The translations under genes were made by a program, and so were the position numbers. DNA of 64,000 nucleotides from Rummeliibacillus sp044763875 (GTDB lineage: Bacteria > Bacillota > Bacilli > Bacillales_A > Planococcaceae), in contig NZ_JBIWGZ010000002.1 of assembly GCF_044763875.1 (NCBI RefSeq), forward strand, positions 372,001-436,000, given 5' to 3'. The notes below the pieces were generated by a model that saw nothing but the letters and a program-made list of their open reading frames with translations, did not search any database and was not told the origin of the DNA. Below are positions 53,988-62,964 of this stretch, one piece after another (position 1 is the stretch's first letter; every line of letters starts with the position of its first letter).

Positions 53988-54938
53988 TTACTTAGACATA
54001 TCCATGCCTTCCATATCACCCATGTTGTCCATATTGTGTGAATCTTTTTTGTGTGATTCGTCAGTTTGTTTACTCATATCCATATGTTTCATATCACCCA
54101 TTTTGCTCATATCCATTTCTGGAGCTGGACTGAATGATAAGTGTGTAGAAGAGAAACTTTCACGACCTACAAAGGAAGTTTTTAGTAATTTATTGAATTT
54201 TGCTTCAGTTAATTTTGGTTCATTTGCTTTTACATCTTTTACCCATTTGTCAAATTTATCTTGTGACATTGCTTGAGTTTCAAACTCCATCTCCGCAAAA
54301 CCTTCACCATTAAAGTTAGAGTTACGACCCATATATGATCCTTCTACATCAGCAGCAAGGTGAAGTTTATTGACCATATCACTCATGGCATATTTTTGAC
54401 CGGCTAACTGTGGAATCCAGAAACTTGTAATTGGACCAAATGAATATAATCTAAATTCGATTGGACGATCTGTTGGTATATTTACATAATTAACTGTTTC
54501 AATATTTTGTTCTGGATAGCTAAAGTGCCATTTCCAATTTGAAGATGATGCATAAATAACAAGCGGTTTTTTGTTGTCATAACCTGTTTGTTGATGTTCA
54601 ACTTTTGATGTTGTAAATACAGTTACAATGGATAAAACTGTTACTATAACAATCGGAATAACCGTCCATATGATTTCTAACTTTGTACTACCCTCTTCAT
54701 GAGGCGGTTCATAACCTGCTGGTTGTTTTGATGCACGATATTTCGACAACATGAAGACAAACAATACATATACAATCAATAAGATAACAGCCATCACTAA
54801 AATTGAAAAGATGATTGTATTTGATAAAGTTTTCGCATTTGGGCCTTTTGTATCGAATATCAGCAATGGCTGACATCCAGATAATATCAATGTCATGAAC
54901 GCCATAATGGCAGGCATAATAAGCACTTTTTTCTTCAT
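53988..54938 (-). CDS. qoxA: Quinol oxidase aa3 subunit II with Met/His-rich tail
   Basis: 316-residue lipoprotein: lipobox LILSGCQP, two spans, then a cupredoxin-like domain lacking the CuA cysteines and histidines, as expected for quinol oxidases. The last about 43 residues are Met/Asp/Ser/Lys/His-rich, with DMSK recurring and 11 Met plus 3 His, resembling metal-binding tails. ATG after AGAAGGGAG was chosen. First gene of qoxABCD, preceded by a long intergenic region with several palindromes. Confidence 0.94.
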   Translation of the reverse strand: MKKKVLIMPAIMAFMTLILSGCQPLLIFDTKGPNAKTLSNTIIFSILVMAVILLIVYVLFVFMLSKYRASKQPAGYEPPHEEGSTKLEIIWTVIPIVIVTVLSIVTVFTTSKVEHQQTGYDNKKPLVIYASSSNWKWHFSYPEQNIETVNYVNIPTDRPIEFRLYSFGPITSFWIPQLAGQKYAMSDMVNKLHLAADVEGSYMGRNSNFNGEGFAEMEFETQAMSQDKFDKWVKDVKANEPKLTEAKFNKLLKTSFVGRESFSSTHLSFSPAPEMDMSKMGDMKHMDMSKQTDESHKKDSHNMDNMGDMEGMDMSK

Positions 54939-55535
54939 AATGTACTCCCTTCTCAAAAAACAATTAAAACAACTGTCTTTCTAAAATCTATTGAATTAGC
55001 TTTCTGATTGAAGATTGCTACAGTTATAGATATGTGAGCATATGAAATTCACTCAATGGTTTAATAGCTACTTTCATATGAACGGACAATAGTTAACTAT
55101 TCTCACATTCTATACAGTGAAAATCAGGCACCCAAGTTTTCGCACCTTTTTCTCCTGAGGATTTTCAATCTTTCACTCAATCCATTTGAAATTATACCTC
55201 CTTCTTCTTAATAAAAAAATAAAAATTACTCAAAAACAGCAATTAATTTGTCGTAATTTGAACTTTTTGTGGACATAATTTGTATAAAATGTGTACACAT
55301 TTTAAATTTGAACCTAAGGTATTACAAAAAATCCTACAATAAACAATTAAATTCTAGTAAATTATATTTATTCTCTTATTTTCCAAGCAGTACTACTTGG
55401 ATTTTCCGAAAAGAGAAAATCACCTCCAACGTGTTCAACGTTAAAGATGATTTTAGGTTATTTTAATCGATTATTTTTTAAATTTGAAAAGGGAATCACG
55501 ATAGAAAAAATTAGCTCTACACATTTAATTCAATT
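54939..55535 (-). promoter_or_regulatory. Long qoxA upstream region with palindromes
   Basis: Almost 600 bases without a gene. It contains a 20-bp perfect palindrome (55285-55304, TAAAATGTGTACACATTTTA), a 14-bp palindrome AATAGTTAACTATT (55088-55101), and a 9-bp inverted repeat CATATGAAA/TTTCATATG (55039-55047, 55072-55080). An imperfect dyad CCAAGCAGTACTACTTGG lies near 55382. A TATAAT occurs on the minus strand near 55194, with no good -35. Confidence 0.5.
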
Positions 55536-56318
55536 TTATAATGCAGGAGCCGATCCTCCATCAATATTTACAGCAGTACCACTTACATAGGAAGCTGCAT
55601 TAGAAACTAAGAATGTAATCACATTAGCCGCTTCTTCTGTATCCCCTATACGTCCAAGAGGAATCGACTTGCCCACTTTTCTTGAATACTCTTCCCAAGT
55701 CAATTCAGGAGATTCAGCTTGCCATTTACGCTCAATTTGTGCACTTCGAATTAATCCTATGCAGACTGTATTCACTCGAACATTCATTGCCCCTACATCT
55801 TTACTCATCGCTTTTGTTAAAGCCATTCCTGCAGCACGACTAACAGTTGTTGGTAGTGAAGATTTGGGTGGCGTTTTGCCAAATACTGCTGTGACATTTA
55901 CAATAGCACCTCCTCCTGCTTGTTCCATGTGAGGCAATGCTGCTTTTGATGTATAAATTGCGCCAAATAATTTTAAATCTAAATCACTTTTCCAGAAATC
56001 AGAATCCACTTCTAAGAAAGAGTGGGCTAATGAAGTACCCGCATTATTGACCAAAATATTTAACTTACCAAATTTCTCAACTGCTTTTGCAATGACATTT
56101 TGACAATCTTCTTCTTTTGTAACATCCGTCACTACAGTTAATACATCTTTACCTGTTTCATCTAATATACTTTTAGCGGCTTCTTCAAGTGTTGAAGCTG
56201 TTCTAGCACAAATAACAACATCTGCACCTTCTGATGCTAATTTTATTGCAGTTGCAAGACCAATGCCTTTACTAGCACCCGTTACAACTGCAACTTTTCC
56301 TTTTAAGCCTAATTCCAT
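55536..56318 (-). CDS. SDR family protein with substituted catalytic residues
   Basis: 260-residue short-chain dehydrogenase/reductase fold: cofactor loop TGASKGIG (13-20), NNAG (91-94) and C-terminal NIDGGSAP. The catalytic Ser and Tyr-x-x-x-Lys are not found where expected: the segment reads NVTAVFG (141-147) and TTVSRAAG (157-164), giving Thr for Tyr and Arg for Lys. It may therefore have another activity or be a binding protein. Good ribosome site AGGAGAG. It stands upstream of qoxA with about 600 bases between, and downstream of the repeat region. Confidence 0.85.
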   Translation of the reverse strand: MELGLKGKVAVVTGASKGIGLATAIKLASEGADVVICARTASTLEEAAKSILDETGKDVLTVVTDVTKEEDCQNVIAKAVEKFGKLNILVNNAGTSLAHSFLEVDSDFWKSDLDLKLFGAIYTSKAALPHMEQAGGGAIVNVTAVFGKTPPKSSLPTTVSRAAGMALTKAMSKDVGAMNVRVNTVCIGLIRSAQIERKWQAESPELTWEEYSRKVGKSIPLGRIGDTEEAANVITFLVSNAASYVSGTAVNIDGGSAPAL

Positions 56319-56497
56319 TTTCCATCTCTCCTAGTATTCATCTATTATTATCCTGACCTATCTTTCTTTTAACAAAAGAAAATATAAGATAATTATAACT
56401 AATTAGATAATTAAAATTCTATAAATCTATCCTTGTATGAATAAAGGAATAGATTGTCATTATTTTTTATCTACTCCTTTCTCATAACTTAAATGAA

Positions 56498-56660
56498 TCA
56501 ATTTCATAATGCAAAATTCATAAAAAATATACTTAACATTTAATGATATCCAATTATCATTACAACGCTTTCGACTGCGAGTCCTCGAAAATGCATTCAT
56601 GCGATTGTTAATTCAGTGAGGTGCATTCACAGCCCTACGGGAACTCCTTGAGCTGAATAC
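56498..56660 (-). repeat. Dispersed repeat, copy C (inverted)
   Basis: Inverted relative to copy A: the 21 bases at 56578-56598 are the exact reverse complement of 6207-6227. TCAATTTCATAATGC corresponds to the right edge of copies A and B; GTTAATTCAGTGAGGTGCATTCA continues the match to copy A. Confidence 0.7.
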
Positions 56661-56734
56661 CCTACAGGATCGTAGTGAAGGTACTAAAAAACGATTTAAC
56701 CCCTAATTTTTATAGTACAAATCTGCTATAACAT

Positions 56735-56842
56735 GAAGTGGAATCAGCTTCGCTTTCCTCGGGCGGACCGAAGAGCCTCCTCGCTACGCTGCGGGGTCTC
56801 TTTGGCCCGCTTTCCCGCAGGAGTCTTCGCTGATTCCACTTC
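56735..56842 (-). repeat. GC-rich palindromic repeat element (108 bp)
   Basis: Terminal arms GAAGTGGAATCAGC and GCTGATTCCACTTC. Read on the minus strand it has GACTCCTGCGGGAAAGCG, GAGACCCCGCAGCGTAGCGAGGAGGCTC and CGCCCGAGGAAAGCG, the same order as the element at 39961-40079. Confidence 0.85.
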
Positions 56843-57060
56843 TACAAAAATTCCTTCAATAAAATCCATGTATTATAACTTTTTCAGTGCCCTCAACTTT
56901 GTGACGAGGAAATAGAAGCCAAGCTCATGGAAAGTGCGGTCTGTAGCGGAACATCCAAATCTGAACATTGAAAAGTAAAGTTAATATATTTGTATTTAAA
57001 AAACTGAAAATAGATTAATGAAATTTATTCAAATAAATATTTTTAAAATTTTTTATAAAA

Positions 57061-57102
57061 AAAACCTCTTAAGATACAGTTATGTATCTTAAGAGGTTTT
57101 TT
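57061..57102 (-). terminator. Terminator of the pdh operon
   Basis: Perfect 18-bp stem AAAACCTCTTAAGATACA with its complement around a GTTA loop, U-tract on the minus strand, nine bases after the pdhD stop. Confidence 0.92.
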
Positions 57103-57110
57103 GATTTCAA

Positions 57111-58526
57111 TTATTTTTTAGCAATAATGTGAATTGGGTTACCAAGAGCTACTTCTGCAGTTTCCATAGTAATTTCACCTAAAGTTGGGTGAGCATGAAT
57201 TGTCATTGCTACATCTTCAAGTGTCATACCAGCTTCGATTGCTAAGCCTAATTCAGCGATCATATCAGATGCACCAGCACCGATAATTTGACCACCAATT
57301 AGTAAGCCATCTTCTTTACGAGCAACAAGTTTTACGAAACCTTCTGTTTCGTTCAATGCTAATGCACGACCATTTGCAGCAAATGGGAATTTACCAGTAG
57401 TTACTTCAAAGCCTTCTTCTTTAGCTTGATCTTCTGATAAACCTACAGTAGCCATTTCAGGATCTGTGAAGCAAACAGCAGGAATTGCTAGATAATCTAC
57501 AATTGATTTTTCTCCAGCAATTGCTTCTGCAGCAACTTTACCTTCGTATGAAGCTTTATGTGCAAGTTGTGGTCCAGCAACGATATCACCAATAGCATAA
57601 ATATTTGGTACGCTTGTGCGACATTGTTTGTCAACTTTTAAAAGTCCACGTTCAGCAAATTCAATACCAACTGCTTCTAAGCCCATTTCATCCGTATTTG
57701 GACGACGACCTACAGTTACTAATACGTAATCTGCTTCTACAGCTTTTGCTTCACCATTTACTTCATATTTAACGGTTACACTTGACTCAGTTTCTTCAAC
57801 ACCTTGTGCTAAAGCGCCTGTTTCAATTGTAACACCTTTTTTCTTAAGACCTTTTTTAACGATAGCTGTCATTTGTTTTTCAAAGCCAGCAAGGATATCT
57901 TTGCCACCTTCAAGGATTGTTACTTGAGAACCTAGGTTAGCATAAGCAGAACCAAGTTCAGTACCGATGTATCCGCCACCAATAACAACAAGTTTTTCAG
58001 GTACTTCTTGTAATGAAAGTGCGCCTGTTGAATTTAACACACGATTTGAAAATTTGAATGTTGGAATTTCAACTGGACGAGAACCTGTTGCGATGATTGC
58101 ATTTTTGAAATTGTAAGTTTGAGCTGAGTTTTCAGTAATCACTCGTAATGAGTTCGCATCATGGAAATAAGCTTCACCTTTTACAACTTCAATATTGTTG
58201 CCTTTTAATAAACCAGCAACACCGCCAGTTAATTTTTTAACAACAGAATCTTTGAATTCCTGTGCTTTTTTGAAATCTAATTTCACTTCTGGAACAATTA
58301 CACCCATATCATCTGAATGTTTAGCTTGTTCAAAGCGGTGACCTACAGAGATTAAAGCTTTTGATGGGATACAACCTACGTTTAAGCATACGCCACCTAC
58401 GTTTTCACGTTCAACAACTGTAACTTTTTGTCCAAGTTGTGCTGCACGAATTGCGGCTACATATCCACCAGGACCAGCACCGATGACAATTGTATCTGTT
58501 TCGATTGGAAAATCTCCTACTACCAT
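57111..58526 (-). CDS. pdhD: Dihydrolipoamide dehydrogenase (E3)
   Basis: 471-residue flavoprotein that reoxidises dihydrolipoamide in the pyruvate (and probably other 2-oxoacid) dehydrogenase complex. FAD loop VIGAGPGGYVAAIRAA, redox disulfide GGVCLNVGCIPSK, NAD loop VVIGGGYIGTELG and the C-terminal HAHPTLGE with the catalytic His-Glu are all present. Starts six bases after the pdhC stop. Confidence 0.98.
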   Translation of the reverse strand: MVVGDFPIETDTIVIGAGPGGYVAAIRAAQLGQKVTVVERENVGGVCLNVGCIPSKALISVGHRFEQAKHSDDMGVIVPEVKLDFKKAQEFKDSVVKKLTGGVAGLLKGNNIEVVKGEAYFHDANSLRVITENSAQTYNFKNAIIATGSRPVEIPTFKFSNRVLNSTGALSLQEVPEKLVVIGGGYIGTELGSAYANLGSQVTILEGGKDILAGFEKQMTAIVKKGLKKKGVTIETGALAQGVEETESSVTVKYEVNGEAKAVEADYVLVTVGRRPNTDEMGLEAVGIEFAERGLLKVDKQCRTSVPNIYAIGDIVAGPQLAHKASYEGKVAAEAIAGEKSIVDYLAIPAVCFTDPEMATVGLSEDQAKEEGFEVTTGKFPFAANGRALALNETEGFVKLVARKEDGLLIGGQIIGAGASDMIAELGLAIEAGMTLEDVAMTIHAHPTLGEITMETAEVALGNPIHIIAKK

Positions 58527-58531
58527 TTTTA

Positions 58532-59860
58532 TTACGCCTCCATTAATAATAGTTCCGGCTCACTTAACAAACGTTTAATATTATTTAACGCATGTTGAGC
58601 AGTCGCACCATCGATCATTCTATGATCAAAGCTCAATGATAATGCTAACACAGGTGCGGCTACAATTTCACCATTTTTTATTACAGGTTTTTCTGAAATT
58701 CGACCAATTCCTAGAATCGCTACTTCGGGATGGTTTATTACTGGAGTAAACCATTGCCCACCTGCTGATCCGATATTTGTGATAGAGCAAGATGCACCTT
58801 TCATTTCGTTAGGTGCTAATTTACCTTCACGAGCTTTTGTTGCTAATTGGTTTATTTCATCTGAAACTGCAAATACAGATTTGCGGTCAGCATGTTTAAT
58901 AACTGGAACTAAAAGACCTTTTTCAGTATCAGCTGCTATACCAATATTATAATAATGTTTTTGAATAATTTCTTGTGTTTCGTCATCCAAAGAACGGTTA
59001 AAATCTGGGAAATCACGCAAAGTACTTACTAATGCTTTTACTACATAAGGTAAGTATGTTAATTTTATACCTTTTTCAGCTGCGATTTCTTTAAATTTTT
59101 TGCGATGCGCAACTAATTCAGTAACATCCACTTCATCCATTAATGTAACATGTGGAGCTGTTTGTTTAGAATGAACCATTGCTTTTGCAATAGCACGACG
59201 CATACCAGACATTTTTTCACGAGTTTCTGGGAATTCGCCTTCAAGCTCAACAGGTGCTGTTGCCACTTCTGTTACTGGTGCTTCTTCAGTTACTTTTGTA
59301 GCTTCAACTTCTGCAACAGCAGGTTTTGCACCACCGTTTTTAAATGCTTCGATATCTTCTTTTAAAACACGACCATTTTTTCCTGTGCCTGTAACTTGTT
59401 TAATATCTACGCTGTTTTCACGAGCAAATTTGCGTACTGAAGGCATTGCAATTACTCTAGCTGTCGGATTAATCTCTGTTTCCTGAACTACAGCAGATTC
59501 AGCTTGCACAGGTTCTTTTTCAACTTCATTACCATCTTCAGCAGTTGCTTGAACTTGTGCTTCTGTTTCAGATGTAGCTTCTTCATCATCTTTATGACCA
59601 TGAAGTTCAAGTTCTTCGTATCCAGGAGCATCAATTTCTAGAAGTACTGTACCAACAGTTGTTAAAGTACCTTCTTCTACAAGCACCTTTTCAATAGTTC
59701 CTTCAACTGGAGATGGAATTTCAACTACTGCTTTATCATTTTGTACTTCTGCTAAAACTGTATCTTCTTCGATTTTATCGCCTGGTTTAACGAACCATTT
59801 TACGATTTCTCCTTCATGGATTCCTTCTCCAATGTCGGGTAAGCGGAATTTATAAGCCAT
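58532..59860 (-). CDS. pdhC: Pyruvate dehydrogenase E2 (dihydrolipoamide acetyltransferase)
   Basis: 442-residue E2 with one N-terminal lipoyl domain (lipoyl lysine in VQNDKAVVEI), an Ala/Glu-rich linker, a peripheral subunit-binding domain (MPSVRKFARENSVDI..GTGKNGRV), a second linker and a catalytic domain ending with SFDHRMIDGA. ATG MAYKFRLPDIGEG was preferred to a GTG three codons upstream that abuts the ribosome site. Confidence 0.97.
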   Translation of the reverse strand: MAYKFRLPDIGEGIHEGEIVKWFVKPGDKIEEDTVLAEVQNDKAVVEIPSPVEGTIEKVLVEEGTLTTVGTVLLEIDAPGYEELELHGHKDDEEATSETEAQVQATAEDGNEVEKEPVQAESAVVQETEINPTARVIAMPSVRKFARENSVDIKQVTGTGKNGRVLKEDIEAFKNGGAKPAVAEVEATKVTEEAPVTEVATAPVELEGEFPETREKMSGMRRAIAKAMVHSKQTAPHVTLMDEVDVTELVAHRKKFKEIAAEKGIKLTYLPYVVKALVSTLRDFPDFNRSLDDETQEIIQKHYYNIGIAADTEKGLLVPVIKHADRKSVFAVSDEINQLATKAREGKLAPNEMKGASCSITNIGSAGGQWFTPVINHPEVAILGIGRISEKPVIKNGEIVAAPVLALSLSFDHRMIDGATAQHALNNIKRLLSEPELLLMEA

Positions 59861-59891
59861 TTCAGTCACATCTCCTTTGTGTAAGTTAAAA

Positions 59892-60869
59892 TTAAAACTC
59901 TAATACTTTTTTAGCTGTTGCAACAATATCTTTTGAGTTTGGTAACCACACAGCTTCTGCTTGCGGGAATGGATATACAGTATCTGGTGCTGTTACTCGA
60001 AGAACTGGTGCTTCAAGGCTTAAAATTGCACGTTCTGTAATTTCACTAACTACATTCGCTGCAATACCTGCTTGTTTTTGAGCTTCTTGTACAACGATTG
60101 CACGCCCTGTTTTTTCTACAGAAGCAATAATTGTTTCAATATCTAATGGCTGAATTGTACGTAAATCAACAACTTCCACTGAATAATTTTCTTTTTCTAA
60201 TGCTTCAGCAGCTTTTAATGATTCATGCACCATTGCGCCGTAAGCAAAAATAGAAAGGTCTTTACCTTCACGTTTTACATCTGCTTTTCCAAGAGGAATT
60301 GTGTAAGATTCTTCTGGTACCTCTTCACGGAATGAACGATAAAGTTTTAAGTGCTCTAAAAATACGACTGGATCATTATCACGAATTGATGAAATTAAAA
60401 GACCTTTCGCATCATAAGGAGTTGATGGAACAACTACTTTTAAACCTGGTTGTGATGTTACTAAACCTTCTAAACTATCTGAGTGCATTTCAGGTGTATG
60501 TACACCACCGCCGAATGGTGAGCGGATTGTAACAGGTGCTCCAAGACTACCACCCGAACGATATCGCATACGAGCTAATTGACCACAAATTGAGTCCATT
60601 ACTTCATATACGAAGCCGAAGAATTGAATTTCAGGAATTGGGCGGAATCCTTGTAGGGCAAGACCAATTGCAAGTCCACCGATACCAGATTCAGCAAGAG
60701 GTGTATCGAATACACGATCCTCACCAAATTCTTTTTGAAGACCTTCAGTAGCACGGAAAACCCCTCCGTTAACACCTACGTCTTCACCGAATAATAGCAC
60801 GTTTTCGTCATCTTTTAATTCGCAACGAAGTGCGTCTGTAATTGCTTGAATCATTGTCATTTGTGCCAT
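59892..60869 (-). CDS. pdhB: Pyruvate dehydrogenase E1 beta
   Basis: 325-residue transketolase-like beta subunit: MTMIQAITDALR, FGEDVGVNGGVFRATEGL, PLAESGIGGLAIGLA and the C-terminal RVTAPDTVYPFPQAE. It forms the E1 heterotetramer with PdhA and starts three bases after the pdhA stop. Confidence 0.97.
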   Translation of the reverse strand: MAQMTMIQAITDALRCELKDDENVLLFGEDVGVNGGVFRATEGLQKEFGEDRVFDTPLAESGIGGLAIGLALQGFRPIPEIQFFGFVYEVMDSICGQLARMRYRSGGSLGAPVTIRSPFGGGVHTPEMHSDSLEGLVTSQPGLKVVVPSTPYDAKGLLISSIRDNDPVVFLEHLKLYRSFREEVPEESYTIPLGKADVKREGKDLSIFAYGAMVHESLKAAEALEKENYSVEVVDLRTIQPLDIETIIASVEKTGRAIVVQEAQKQAGIAANVVSEITERAILSLEAPVLRVTAPDTVYPFPQAEAVWLPNSKDIVATAKKVLEF

Positions 60870-60872
60870 CGG

Positions 60873-61988
60873 TTACTTCGACTCCTTCTCTGTGTAAATT
60901 TCATATTGTTCTTGTAGGTTATATGGTAAATCGCCATCATTCATATTTCTGATGAGATCTGTAACTTTTTGTTTTGGTGCTTCATCTGCTTTTTTGATAG
61001 CAGCTTTAATTTCTTCTTTCGCTTTTTCAATCACTTCAGCTTCTTTTTCTTGACTCCATAATCCTTTTGCTTCAAGGAATGTACGGAAACGAACGATTGG
61101 GTCTTTCTTTTCCCATTGAGAATCAGTTTCTGAAGTACGGTAACGTGTTGGATCATCGCCCGCCATTGTATGTGGACCATAACGGTAACATACTGTTTCA
61201 ATTAATGATGGTCCTTCACCTGCGATTGCACGTTTACGAGCATCACGAGTTGCAACATAAACTGCTAATGGATCCATACCATCTACTTGAATACTTGGCA
61301 CGCCTGCTGCAATCCCTTTTTGAGCGATTGTTGAAGCAGCTGTTTGTAATTCACGTGGTGTGGAAATTGCGTATTGGTTGTTTTGTACAATGAAAATTGC
61401 TGGTGATTTGAAAGCACCTGCAAAGTTAATTCCTTCGTAGAAATCACCTTGTGATGAACCACCATCACCTGTATATGTTACGGCTACTGCCTTTTTACCG
61501 CGTTTTTGAATACCTAGAGCAACACCCGCAGCTTGAACGTATTGAGCACCAATAATAATTTGTGGTGAAAGTACATTCACATCTTCAGGAATTTGACCAC
61601 CTACAAAATGTCCACGAGACCATAGGAACGCTTTCCAAAGTGGAAGACCGTGCCACACGATTTGTGGTACATCTCGGTAACCAGGTAGAATATAATCTTC
61701 TTTTTCAAGAGCATAATGTGAAGCGATTTGAGAAGCTTCTTGACCAGCAGTTGGTGCGTAGAATCCTAGACGTCCTTGACGGTTTAATGATATGGAACGT
61801 TGATCTAAAATACGAGTAAAGACCATACGACTCATTAATTCTACCAATTCTTCATCCGATAACTGTAGGTCTACCTCCTCGTTCACGATTTCCCCTTTTT
61901 CGTTTAAAATCTGGAACATTTCAAATTTCTCTTCGATCTCGTGTAAATTAGCTACTGGATCGAATTGTTGAGCTTGTTTAGAAGCCAT
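60873..61988 (-). CDS. pdhA: Pyruvate dehydrogenase E1 alpha
   Basis: 371-residue thiamine-diphosphate subunit that decarboxylates pyruvate. The TPP motif GDGGSSQGDFYEGINFA...QNNQYAIS and the phosphorylation-loop-like YRYGPHTMAGDDPTRYR are clear. First gene of pdhABCD, with a strong ribosome site AAGGAG and a good sigma-A promoter about 70 bases upstream. Confidence 0.97.
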   Translation of the reverse strand: MASKQAQQFDPVANLHEIEEKFEMFQILNEKGEIVNEEVDLQLSDEELVELMSRMVFTRILDQRSISLNRQGRLGFYAPTAGQEASQIASHYALEKEDYILPGYRDVPQIVWHGLPLWKAFLWSRGHFVGGQIPEDVNVLSPQIIIGAQYVQAAGVALGIQKRGKKAVAVTYTGDGGSSQGDFYEGINFAGAFKSPAIFIVQNNQYAISTPRELQTAASTIAQKGIAAGVPSIQVDGMDPLAVYVATRDARKRAIAGEGPSLIETVCYRYGPHTMAGDDPTRYRTSETDSQWEKKDPIVRFRTFLEAKGLWSQEKEAEVIEKAKEEIKAAIKKADEAPKQKVTDLIRNMNDGDLPYNLQEQYEIYTEKESK

Positions 61989-62059
61989 GTTATCACATCT
62001 CCTTCATATCTGTATTATAATCTTATTACAAAATTAGTAATACAACAACTATTATTTAC

Positions 62060-62088
62060 AGTATACTGAATATTAATTCCTCGGTCAA
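62060..62088 (-). promoter_or_regulatory. Sigma-A promoter of pdhABCD
   Basis: Minus strand TTGACC, 17-base spacer, TATACT, ten of twelve consensus positions. The leader to the pdhA start is about 65 bases. Confidence 0.85.
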
Positions 62089-62279
62089 TCCTAGCATTCA
62101 TAATAATTAAATTATGTTAATACAAATTTTATTCAATTGCTGTATTATATAGTTTTTACAATCTGTAATATAAAACAGTGACATTTTTCTCCTCTTTACT
62201 AGCACAGTTTTTACAACTTTAATTATTGCCTTTTCTTTCGTTTCTAAAACAATCTTTTCTTCTTAATTATTTCTTTTCG

Positions 62280-62307
62280 TTGAATGAACAGTTTTGTACG
62301 TTATAAT
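62280..62307 (+). promoter_or_regulatory. Sigma-A promoter of def
   Basis: TTGAAT, 16-base spacer, TATAAT; 34 bases before the def start. Confidence 0.7.
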
Positions 62308-62340
62308 GAATTAGGAAATTTTTTTGAAAGGAAGAGTACA

Positions 62341-62895
62341 ATGATTTTAATGCACGATATTATTCGAGATGGTCATCCAACATTACGCTCAGTTGCAAAA
62401 GAGATGACTTTCCCTCTAACAATAGAAGAAAAAAATTTTGGTGAAGATTTACTTCAGTTTTTAATTAATAGCCAAGACCCTGAAATTGCAGATAAACACG
62501 GATTACGTTCTGGAATCGGTATTGCAGCACCTCAAGTTAATGTATCTAAAAGAATGTTTGCATTACATTTACCAGATCCTAAAGGAAAACAAATTAGTAT
62601 GGTCGTTGTCAATCCGAAAATTGTCAGCCACTCCGTTGAAGGATCTTATGTATCCGTTGGAGAAGGTTGCCTATCTGTTGACCGTGATGTACCTGGTTAT
62701 GTACCACGTCATGCACGTATTACAGTAAAATTCTTTACTCTCGATGGGGAAGAAAAGAAAATGCGATTAAAAGGATTACCTGCTATTGCATTTCAGCATG
62801 AATTAGATCACTTAAATGGTATTATGTTCTACGATCATATTAATAAGGACAATCCGTTCGCAGAAATTCCAAATGCAATTCCATTAGAAGATTAA
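62341..62895 (+). CDS. def: Peptide deformylase
   Basis: Removes the formyl group from nascent proteins. 184 residues starting MILMHDIIRDGHPTLR, with the three metal motifs GIGIAAPQV, EGCLSV and HELDH; the insertions in the loop between motifs place it in the type 2 (Gram-positive) class. The ATG lies after GAAAGGAAG; the longer frame upstream overlaps the promoter. Divergent from pdhA, as in B. subtilis. Confidence 0.97.
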   Translation: MILMHDIIRDGHPTLRSVAKEMTFPLTIEEKNFGEDLLQFLINSQDPEIADKHGLRSGIGIAAPQVNVSKRMFALHLPDPKGKQISMVVVNPKIVSHSVEGSYVSVGEGCLSVDRDVPGYVPRHARITVKFFTLDGEEKKMRLKGLPAIAFQHELDHLNGIMFYDHINKDNPFAEIPNAIPLED

Positions 62896-62900
62896 TAAGA

Positions 62901-62947
62901 AAAAGCTGTTCAATCCATTACTCAAAATTTGGATTGAACAGCTTTTT
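62901..62947 (+). terminator. Terminator of def
   Basis: Perfect stem AAAGCTGTTCAATCC/GGATTGAACAGCTTT with T6 tail; A-run on the other side allows use by the convergent HAD gene. Confidence 0.9.
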
Positions 62948-62964
62948 TAGCTTTATCTATTTTT

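Larger units (their letters stand above)
56319..57060. other. Repeat-rich intergenic region between the SDR gene and pdhD
   Basis: No gene. It holds AT-rich sequence, repeat copy C, a full palindromic element, and a degenerate element fragment (about 56884-56945). B. subtilis carries the SR1 RNA downstream of pdhD; I see no SR1P-like ORF here. Confidence 0.7.
61989..62340. other. pdhA-def divergent intergenic region
   Basis: 352 very AT-rich bases containing the pdhA and def promoters back to back. No further gene or clear operator seen between them. Confidence 0.7.

Noticed and set aside
55269..55466. 65-codon plus-strand frame upstream of qoxA
   Set aside because: AT-driven frame across palindromes with no ribosome site; region better explained as control DNA.
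56733..56915. 60-codon plus-strand frame
   Set aside because: Product of the palindromic repeat read in one frame; the same type of spurious protein arises wherever the element occurs.
56319..57110. SR1/SR1P homologue downstream of pdhD
   Set aside because: Only repeats and a terminator are found; no short Cys-containing ORF with a ribosome site.
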